The notes under the pieces: model-generated | What the model was told of the DNA's origin: nothing | What the model saw: only the letters and a program-made list of their open reading frames with translations | Database searches by the model: none | Made by a program: the position numbers and the translations under genes | Source of the DNA: Eubacterium sp. | GTDB taxonomy: Bacteria; Bacillota; Clostridia; Oscillospirales; Acutalibacteraceae | NCBI GenBank assembly: GCA_017543725.1 | Contig: JAFYFO010000283.1 | Location: forward strand, 1 to 5,673 | Direction: 5' to 3' | DNA length: 5,673 nucleotides | In this document: in pieces, positions 1 through 4,966 of the stretch | Layout of the letters: each line of letters opens with the position of its first letter | How positions within the stretch are numbered: position 1 is the stretch's first letter

Positions 1-1083
1 CAGAAAAGAACATCATCACGCTCATCAAACACAAGAGGAAACGATAACATCATATCAAACGGTTCGGGAATTGCCGTTGCAGACGGACAGTGTATGATAA
101 TAGTTGAGCAGGACAAAATTGTTGAAGTTTGCGCCGAGCCGGGCGAATATACATATGATTCTTCAACCGAACCAAGCATTTTCAGCGGAAAACTCGGCGA
201 ATCAATAAAAGAAGCCTTCAAAGTTATCGGAAAGCGTTTCACCTTCGGCGGCGACACCGCGAAAGACCAGCGTGTTTATTATTTCAACACAAAGGAAATA
301 GTTGATAATAAATTCGGAACGCAGAATCCGATTCCGTTCAGAGTTGTTGATTCAAAAATCGGTCTTGATTTGGATGTTTCGGTTCGCTGCAGCGGAATTT
401 ATTCTTATAAAATCTCAAATCCGCTTCTTTTCTACACAAATGTTTGCGGAAATGTTGAGGAAGAATACAGAAAAGAAACAATTGACTCTCAATTGAAAAC
501 AGAGTTTGTCAGCGCGCTTCAGCCGGGCTTTGCAAGGCTTTCGGACCTTGAAATACGCCCGAACCAGATTGCCGCTCACACAACCGAACTCGAAAGCGCT
601 ATGAACACTGCGCTGAGCGAGAAGTGGAGCGGGCTCAGAGGCATTGAAGTTGTTTCAATCGCGCTCAACCCCGTAACGCTTCCGGAAGAAGACCAGGAAA
701 CCATCAGGAACTTCCAGAAGGGCGCGGCAATGCGCGACCCGAATATGGCGGGCGCTCAGATGGCAAGCGCTGCGGCGGATGCAATGCGCACTGCGGCAGG
801 AAACGAAGGCGGAGCAATGAACGGCTTTGTCGGAATGGGAATGGCAATGAACACAGGCGGCTCTCAGGCGGCAAATCTTTTTGCAATGGGTCAGCAGCAA
901 CAACAGCAGCAAGCCGCTCAGCAAACGGCATCCGGATGGAAATGCGAATGCGGCGCGGAAAACAGCGGCAATTTCTGCACAAACTGCGGAAAGCCAAAAC
1001 CTGTCAGCGACAGATGGTTCTGCTCTGAATGCGGCACTGAAAACCACGGCAAATTCTGCACAAATTGCGGAAAGCCAAGATAG
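1..1083 (+). CDS. SPFH (flotillin-like) protein with two C-terminal zinc ribbons, 5' partial
   Basis: The frame is open from base 1, and the residues before the first in-frame ATG (base 94) continue the family sequence (NGSGIAVADGQCMIIVEQ), so that ATG is internal and the true start lies a few dozen codons outside the window. The visible 360 residues hold an SPFH/band-7 domain of the 'virion core protein' type (about residues 25-240), an Ala/Met/Gly-rich linker, a run of seven Gln (298-304) and two zinc ribbons. Ribbon 1 uses C315, C317, C326 and C329; ribbon 2 uses C341, C344, C353 and C356. Family knowledge: the B. subtilis counterpart YdjI is a flotillin-like protein that works with YdjG and YdjH at the membrane and is linked to PspA localisation. 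Here homologues of both partners follow directly, which supports the same assembly. Any pspA would be upstream, outside the window. The domain assignment is firm; the cellular role is inferred. Confidence 0.9.
   Translation, partial: QKRTSSRSSNTRGNDNIISNGSGIAVADGQCMIIVEQDKIVEVCAEPGEYTYDSSTEPSIFSGKLGESIKEAFKVIGKRFTFGGDTAKDQRVYYFNTKEIVDNKFGTQNPIPFRVVDSKIGLDLDVSVRCSGIYSYKISNPLLFYTNVCGNVEEEYRKETIDSQLKTEFVSALQPGFARLSDLEIRPNQIAAHTTELESAMNTALSEKWSGLRGIEVVSIALNPVTLPEEDQETIRNFQKGAAMRDPNMAGAQMASAAADAMRTAAGNEGGAMNGFVGMGMAMNTGGSQAANLFAMGQQQQQQQAAQQTASGWKCECGAENSGNFCTNCGKPKPVSDRWFCSECGTENHGKFCTNCGKPR
937..1080 (+). repeat. Tandem zinc-ribbon coding repeat, 78-nt period
   Basis: Two in-frame copies of a zinc-ribbon module begin with Trp codons at 937 and 1015. 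Both end in the same residues, FCTNCGKP, and share most bases around them. The first copy has a C-x-C opening pair and the second C-x2-C. The near identity of the 3' halves suggests internal duplication. The repeat lies inside the SPFH gene and codes for its C-terminal tail. Confidence 0.75.
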
Positions 1084-1095
1084 AGTATAGTTGAA

Positions 1096-1126
1096 GGGAC
1101 AATTGGGGAACGACCCCGATTGTCCC
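1096..1126. repeat. 31-nt near-perfect palindrome between genes (REP-like candidate)
   Basis: The arms GGGACAATTGGGG (1096-1108) and CCCCGATTGTCCC (1114-1126) pair over 13 positions, with one T/G wobble, around a 5-nt loop (AACGA). It lies 12 nt after the SPFH stop and 26 nt before the next ATG. No T-run follows on either strand, so it is not a normal intrinsic terminator. It could be a dispersed palindromic repeat or an intercistronic RNA hairpin that stabilises or processes the transcript. The structure is certain; its role is unknown. Confidence 0.75.
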
Positions 1127-1152
1127 AAAATATCATTTGAAAAGAGGATATT

Positions 1153-2238
1153 ATGGCAGAATTATTTGAATATAAATGCCCAAACTGCGGCGGTTCGGTT
1201 GAATTTGATTCATCGGCGCAAAAGATGAAATGTCCTTATTGCGACAGTGAATTTGATGTTGAAGCGCTTAAAAGTATGGATGAGCGCCTTGATGAAACCG
1301 AGCCCGATTTGTTCAGTTGGGATGAAAACAGCAATTCGCAGTGGGAAGAGGCGGACGCGAGTCAAATGAACGTTTTCGTTTGCAAATCCTGCGGCGGAGA
1401 AATTGTTGTTGATGAAAACACTGCGGCAACGGCTTGCCCCTATTGCGATAATCCCGTTGTTCTTGCAGGAAGGCTCTCCCAGACCCTGAAACCCGATTTT
1501 GTTATTCCGTTTAAACTTGATAAAAATCAGGCGAAAGACGCGCTTAAAAAATACACGAAAAACAGAAAATTTGCTCCGAATCTTTTCAAAACACAGAATA
1601 AACTTGATGAGATTAAGGGGCTTTATGTTCCTTTCTGGCTTTTTGATTCAAACGCAAATGCGGCAGTCAGTTACAATGCCACGCGAACAACAACATGGAG
1701 AGATAAGAACTACAGATATACCAAAACCGACCACTATGATGTTTTCAGAAGCGGAACAATGCGATTTGAAAACATTCCGGTTGACGGCTCAACAAAAATG
1801 CCCGATGAACTGATGGAATCAATTGAGCCCTTCAATTTCAGCGAGGCGGTTGATTTTCAGACTGCTTATCTTTCGGGATATCTTGCCGATAAATATGATG
1901 TTTCAATGGAAAACAGCATTGGCAGGGCAAATGAAAGAATTAAAACAAGTTGTGAAGATGCGCTTGAAAACACGGTTTCGGGCTACGAAAGCGTTATGGT
2001 TAAATCAAGTTCGGTTCAGACAAGTGACGGAGTTGCAAAATACGCTCTCTATCCCGTCTGGATTATACACACCCTTTATAAAGGCGAAAAACTGACCTTT
2101 GCGCTCAACGGTCAGACAGGAAAGATAACCGGAAATATTCCTGTCAGCAAGGCAAAACTTTTCGGCTTGTTCGCGGGAATAACCGCCATCGGCACTCCGA
2201 TTCTCTATTTTGTCGGAAGATTTTTAGGAATAATATAG
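1153..2238 (+). CDS. Double zinc-ribbon (TFIIB-type) membrane-anchored protein
   Basis: This 361-residue protein starts at an ATG preceded by AAGAGG (1141-1146). Its N-terminus holds two zinc ribbons: C9/C12 with C27/C30, and C77/C80 with C95/C98. An acidic linker (about residues 41-70) separates them. A long middle region (about 105-325) is rich in aromatic residues and has no enzyme motif I recognise. The last 27 residues form one hydrophobic segment (about 335-358), predicted to anchor the protein in the membrane with the ribbons on the cytoplasmic side. It resembles B. subtilis YdjG, a zinc-ribbon membrane protein that acts with a TPM protein and a flotillin-like partner. Both partners flank it here. 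Despite the TFIIB-like label, nothing suggests a role in transcription. Zinc binding is well supported by the Cys pattern; the partner role is inferred from order and homology. Confidence 0.88.
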   Translation: MAELFEYKCPNCGGSVEFDSSAQKMKCPYCDSEFDVEALKSMDERLDETEPDLFSWDENSNSQWEEADASQMNVFVCKSCGGEIVVDENTAATACPYCDNPVVLAGRLSQTLKPDFVIPFKLDKNQAKDALKKYTKNRKFAPNLFKTQNKLDEIKGLYVPFWLFDSNANAAVSYNATRTTTWRDKNYRYTKTDHYDVFRSGTMRFENIPVDGSTKMPDELMESIEPFNFSEAVDFQTAYLSGYLADKYDVSMENSIGRANERIKTSCEDALENTVSGYESVMVKSSSVQTSDGVAKYALYPVWIIHTLYKGEKLTFALNGQTGKITGNIPVSKAKLFGLFAGITAIGTPILYFVGRFLGII

Positions 2239-2244
2239 GGGGTG
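2237..2244 (+). promoter_or_regulatory. Ribosome binding site fixing the TPM gene start
   Basis: AGGGGGTG differs from the ideal AGGAGGTG by one base and lies 6 nt before the ATG at 2251. It overlaps the stop codon of the preceding gene. The in-frame GTG at 2242 lies inside this site, so 2251 is the start. Confidence 0.75.
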
Positions 2245-2250
2245 CGGGAA

Positions 2251-3093
2251 ATGAATAAAAGAATAATAACGTTATTGATAACTCTTGCGCTTGCGCTTAT
2301 AGTTCCGATAACCGTTTTTGCCGAAAAGGCGGATTATGTTGTTGATAAAGGAAACCTTTTAAGTTCTTCCGAGGAAGAGGAACTGACGAAAAAACTCGAA
2401 GCCCTTTCCGAAAAATATGAATTTGATATTGTTGCCTTAACGGTTGACGACCTCGAAGGAAAAACTCCGATGGAATATGCCGATGATTATTATGATTATA
2501 ACGGCTACAGAAATGACGGATGCCTTCTTCTTATAAGCACGGACCGCGATTCGTGGATTTCAACCAGGGGCTACGGTATAACCGCAATAACCGATTACGG
2601 AATTGAAGTTCTTGAGCAGGAAGCGATAAGAAATTATTTCGGACATGATGACTGGGTTGGCGGCTTCAATAAATATGCAAATATGATTGAGGAATATCTT
2701 GTTCAGGCAAAAAGCGGTTTGCCCTACGATACGAACAACACCTATACAACCGCAAACGGCTATACATATGATTTCGGCAGCGATTATGAAACCGCTTCTT
2801 CAAAAGAAAACGAAAAAACAGACAGTTTTATTATTTCGCTTATAGTTGCCGCCGTTATCGCAGCGATTATAACCCTTATGGTTAAGAGCAATTATAAGCC
2901 CGTTCGTTTTCGTGCAAACGCGGCTGACTATCTTGTTGACGGAAGCCTCAATGTAACACAGCAGTACGACAGATTTTTGTTCAGCAATGTTTCAAAAACT
3001 AAAATTGAATCTTCTTCCTCCTCGGGCGGCGGAAGTTCAACACACACCTCCTCAAGCGGCTCAACTCACGGCGGAGGCGGCGGAAAATTCTGA
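2251..3093 (+). CDS. TPM-domain protein with signal peptide and Gly/Ser-rich tail
   Basis: Translation from ATG 2251 gives 280 residues. An N-terminal signal peptide (K3-R4, hydrophobic 5-23, likely cleavage after V-F-A24) is followed by a TPM domain (TLP18.3/Psb32/MOLO-1 family, about residues 28-150). Typical signs of the domain are the opening DYVVDKGNLLSSSEEEEL and the GCLLLISTDRDSWISTRGYG strand region. A transmembrane helix spans about 193-213, and the chain ends in a low-complexity Ser/Gly/His tail finishing GGGGGKF. The domain therefore lies outside the cell, with the tail in the cytoplasm. This matches B. subtilis YdjH and the YgcG-like proteins. Some plant TPM proteins have phosphatase activity, but no activity can be assigned here. 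The gene follows the zinc-ribbon gene with 12 nt between stop and ATG, so translation is probably coupled. The TGA stop is real: reading through it would run into the terminator. Confidence 0.88.
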   Translation: MNKRIITLLITLALALIVPITVFAEKADYVVDKGNLLSSSEEEELTKKLEALSEKYEFDIVALTVDDLEGKTPMEYADDYYDYNGYRNDGCLLLISTDRDSWISTRGYGITAITDYGIEVLEQEAIRNYFGHDDWVGGFNKYANMIEEYLVQAKSGLPYDTNNTYTTANGYTYDFGSDYETASSKENEKTDSFIISLIVAAVIAAIITLMVKSNYKPVRFRANAADYLVDGSLNVTQQYDRFLFSNVSKTKIESSSSSGGGSSTHTSSSGSTHGGGGGKF

Positions 3094-3126
3094 TTTTCCA
3101 AAGCCCGTGCGTTTTACGGATTTATT

Positions 3127-3165
3127 AATTTTTTGGGAGGGCAAACGCTCTCCCGAAAAATTTTT
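3127..3165 (+). terminator. Intrinsic terminator after the TPM gene
   Basis: A 16-bp stem pairs 3127-3142 with 3147-3162. It includes a GGGAG/CTCCC core and two T/G wobbles, and closes on an AAAC loop. The T-run 3161-3165 follows. It ends the three-gene membrane set only 9 nt before the -35 box of the next promoter. Confidence 0.85.
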
Positions 3166-3174
3166 AAAAAACTC

Positions 3175-3202
3175 TTGACAAATGTAAAATATCGGTTATA
3201 AT
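3175..3202 (+). promoter_or_regulatory. Consensus sigma-A promoter of the antioxidant operon
   Basis: TTGACA (3175-3180) and TATAAT (3197-3202) both match consensus perfectly and are separated by 16 bp. Transcription should start near 3208-3210, leaving a leader of about 50 nt before the peroxidase ATG. Such a strong promoter suggests the operon is kept off by a repressor or is highly expressed. Confidence 0.9.
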
Positions 3203-3207
3203 GTAAT

Positions 3208-3237
3208 TGTAATTCAATTGCACACAATTTAATTTTA
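3208..3237. promoter_or_regulatory. Two abutting OhrR/MarR-like operator palindromes
   Basis: TGTAATTCAATTGCA (3208-3222) is a 15-bp palindrome with one mismatched pair. CACAATTTAATTTTA (3223-3237) is a weaker copy directly after it. Both resemble the known OhrR-type site TACAATTNAATTGTA. They cover the expected transcription start and early leader, where a bound repressor would block transcription. OhrR senses organic peroxides, which fits the peroxidase gene downstream. The region is AT-rich, so chance similarity is possible, and no regulator gene is in the window. Confidence 0.45.
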
Positions 3238-3247
3238 CAAAACTTAT

Positions 3248-3252
3248 GGAGG
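3248..3252 (+). promoter_or_regulatory. Ribosome binding site fixing the peroxidase start
   Basis: GGAGG lies 8 nt before the ATG at 3261. The earlier in-frame ATG at 3246 overlaps this site and has no binding site of its own. The family N-terminus also begins close to the 3261 start. Confidence 0.85.
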
Positions 3253-3260
3253 TAATCAAA

Positions 3261-3725
3261 ATGAATGTTTTAGATTTCAATGTATTAAGCCAGAAGGGCG
3301 AAGATGTTTCACTCAGAGATTATGAAGGCAAAGTTCTTCTTATAGTTAACACTGCAACTCACTGCGGATTCACTCCCCAGTATGAAGGACTTGAAGCGCT
3401 TTATAAGAAATTCAACGATAAGGGCTTTGAAATCCTTGATTTCCCCTGCAATCAGTTTGCTTTTCAGGCAAGAGAAAGCGATGAGGGAATAAACAAGGTT
3501 TGCTCGCTCAGATTCGGAACAACTTTCCCGAGATTCAAAAAAATCAAGGTTAACGGAAAAGACGCCATTCCGCTTTATAAATATCTTGTTGAGCAAACAG
3601 GCGGAAAGAAAATCGGCTGGAACTTCACAAAGTTCTTAATCGACAGAGAGGGAAATATCATTGAGCGTTTCGGTTCAAAAGTAACTCCCGAAGAGATTGA
3701 ATCAAAAATCGAAGCAGCGTTATAA
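3261..3725 (+). CDS. gpx: Glutathione peroxidase family protein, Cys type, probably thioredoxin-dependent
   Basis: The 154-residue protein has the full length of a bacterial non-selenium glutathione peroxidase. It reduces hydrogen peroxide or organic hydroperoxides in the cytoplasm. The peroxidatic residue is C35 (TGC codon) in HCGFTPQYEGL. The other active-site residues are Q69 in FPCNQFAFQ and W120-N121 in GWNFTKFLIDR. C81 sits where thioredoxin-using family members (for example yeast Gpx3, C36/C82) have their resolving Cys, so a C35-C81 disulfide reduced by thioredoxin is expected rather than glutathione use. The next two genes supply a thioredoxin and a reductase, which strongly supports this. 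The usual G in NQFG is Ala here. It is the first gene of the operon, driven by the promoter at 3175-3202. The family call is firm; thioredoxin use is inferred. Confidence 0.93.
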   Translation: MNVLDFNVLSQKGEDVSLRDYEGKVLLIVNTATHCGFTPQYEGLEALYKKFNDKGFEILDFPCNQFAFQARESDEGINKVCSLRFGTTFPRFKKIKVNGKDAIPLYKYLVEQTGGKKIGWNFTKFLIDREGNIIERFGSKVTPEEIESKIEAAL

Positions 3726-3742
3726 TATAAGGATAAAAAACG

Positions 3743-4606
3743 ATGTATGATGTAATTATTATCGGCGCAGGACCTGCGGGAATCTCAGCCGCGCTCTATG
3801 CAAAAAGAGCGAATAAAAGCGTTCTTGTTCTGTACCACGGCGAAAGCCAACTTGAAAAGGCGCATATGATTGATAACTACTACGGTTTCGACGGCGGAAT
3901 TTCGGGCAGCGACTTATATAACGGCGGAATTAATCAGGCAAAAACACTGGGCGTTGATGTTTTCAGCGAAGAAGTTTTGCATATATCAATGAACAGGGAT
4001 ATGAATTATGAGGTTAAAACCGCGGATAATGAATATGAGGGCAGGGCGCTGATTCTTGCAACGGGCAATAAAAAACTCCGTCCGAATATCAAGGGCGTTG
4101 CCGAATTTGAGGCAAAGGGAATCAGTTATTGTGCGATTTGCGACGGATTTTTCTACAGAAATAAAACCGTTGCCGTCCTCGGAAACGGAGATTATGCGCT
4201 CAGCGAAGCGGAAGACCTTGAAAATATCGCTCAGAAGGTGTATATTTTAACAGACGGCAAGCCTGCGCCGCAAACGGATAAATATGAAGTTATAACAAAG
4301 AAGATTTCCGAAATCAAAGGCGATATGAAAGTTCGCAAGGTTGCTTTTGATGACGGAAGCGAACTTGATATCGACGGTCTGTTTATCGCGCTCGGAGTTG
4401 CGGGCGGAGCCGATTTTGCGAAAAAACTCGGAATTGCGCTCGACGGCGACAGCATTAAAGTTAAAGAAGATATGTCAACAAATATTCCCGGAGTTTTCTC
4501 CTGCGGAAATATAACCGGCGGTCTTCTTCAGGTATGCAAAGCAGTTTATGAGGGCGCTCAGGCGGGTCTCAGCGCAGTAAACTTTATAAAACAAAAGGAG
4601 AAATAA
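3743..4606 (+). CDS. trxB: Thioredoxin reductase-like FAD protein lacking the NADPH HRRxxxR motif
   Basis: The 287-residue flavoprotein is somewhat shorter than typical NADPH thioredoxin reductases (about 305-320). It begins with the FAD-binding GAGPAG (8-13) and carries the redox-active pair C130/C133 in CAICDGFF. A second nucleotide-type fold has GNGDYA (147-152), and a C-terminal FAD segment reads PGVFSCGN (C254-N256), where Asn replaces the usual Asp of the GD motif. After the strand at 167-170, NADPH-dependent enzymes have HRRxxxR for the 2'-phosphate; here the sequence is TDGKPAPQTDKYE. Clostridial ferredoxin- or flavin-dependent thioredoxin reductases are known to lack this motif, so the electron donor may not be NADPH. 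AAGGA (3729-3733) precedes the ATG. It lies between the peroxidase and thioredoxin genes and should reduce the latter. The family is sure; the donor is inferred. Confidence 0.88.
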   Translation: MYDVIIIGAGPAGISAALYAKRANKSVLVLYHGESQLEKAHMIDNYYGFDGGISGSDLYNGGINQAKTLGVDVFSEEVLHISMNRDMNYEVKTADNEYEGRALILATGNKKLRPNIKGVAEFEAKGISYCAICDGFFYRNKTVAVLGNGDYALSEAEDLENIAQKVYILTDGKPAPQTDKYEVITKKISEIKGDMKVRKVAFDDGSELDIDGLFIALGVAGGADFAKKLGIALDGDSIKVKEDMSTNIPGVFSCGNITGGLLQVCKAVYEGAQAGLSAVNFIKQKEK

Positions 4607-4608
4607 AA

Positions 4609-4914
4609 ATGGTTAAAGTTATTAATGAAGATAATTTCGACAGTGAAGTAATCGCAAGCGGAAAAACCTGTTTAATAGATTTCTTTGCACAGTGGTGCGG
4701 ACCCTGCAAGATTATGTCCCCCCTTGTTGATGAGATTGCTGAGGAGATGCCCGATATAACAGTCGGCAAAGTTGATGTTGATGAAGCGGGTGAACTTGCA
4801 ATGCAGTTCGGTATTATGAGCATACCGACAATTCTTGTTTTCAAAAACGGCGAAATTGCCGAAACCTTTGTTGGTGTAACAGATAAAGAAAGCATTGTTA
4901 ACGCTTTGAAATAA
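4609..4914 (+). CDS. trxA: Thioredoxin
   Basis: The 101-residue protein is a standard single-domain thioredoxin with the active site W29-C30-G31-P32-C33, buried D24 in LIDFFAQWCGPCK, and the cis-Pro P73 in SIPT. One extra Cys (C21) lies near the active-site strand. It carries electrons in the cytoplasm from the reductase encoded just upstream to the peroxidase and other disulfide enzymes. Its ATG follows the reductase stop by 2 nt, and its ribosome binding site AAAGGAG (4594-4600) lies inside the end of the reductase gene, so the two are translationally linked. It is the last gene of the operon, followed at once by a terminator. Confidence 0.96.
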   Translation: MVKVINEDNFDSEVIASGKTCLIDFFAQWCGPCKIMSPLVDEIAEEMPDITVGKVDVDEAGELAMQFGIMSIPTILVFKNGEIAETFVGVTDKESIVNALK

Positions 4915-4922
4915 AAAAACAT

Positions 4923-4956
4923 CCCCCAACGGCGCAGACTGTTGGGGGTTTGTCTT
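4923..4956 (+). terminator. Intrinsic terminator after trxA
   Basis: CCCCCAAC (4923-4930) pairs perfectly with GTTGGGGG (4941-4948), with two further possible pairs inside, and is followed by the T-rich stretch TTTGTCTT. On the other strand a run of seven T follows the stem, so it could also stop leftward transcription. It ends 10 nt before the lipase ATG. Confidence 0.85.
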
Positions 4957-4964
4957 GGAGAGAG
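4957..4964 (+). promoter_or_regulatory. Ribosome binding site fixing the lipase start
   Basis: GGAGAGAG lies just before the ATG at 4967 and directly after the terminator T-stretch. The in-frame TTG at 4955 overlaps the terminator and has no binding site, and the lipoprotein signal MKKLK begins at 4967. Confidence 0.65.
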
Positions 4965-4966
4965 TT

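Noticed and set aside
1096..1126. Palindrome as an intrinsic terminator
   Set aside because: Neither strand has a T-run after the stem, and the next co-oriented gene starts 26 nt later in what looks like the same operon.
655..1128. Long open frame on the minus strand opposite the end of the SPFH gene
   Set aside because: The translation is rich in Cys, Arg and Ser with no recognisable domain, and it lies opposite a strongly supported + strand domain and zinc-ribbon region. It is a shadow of that gene's codon pattern.
3196..3210. Possible PerR box overlapping the -10 region
   Set aside because: The left half matches TTATAAT, but that is simply the -10 box; the right half does not match ATTATAA at any useful spacing.
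3246..3260. Earlier ATG as the start of the peroxidase
   Set aside because: It overlaps the GGAGG site that serves the ATG at 3261 and has no ribosome binding site of its own.
3203..3260. Riboswitch or structured leader before the peroxidase gene
   Set aside because: The leader is only about 50 nt and AT-rich, with no structure beyond the operator-like palindromes.
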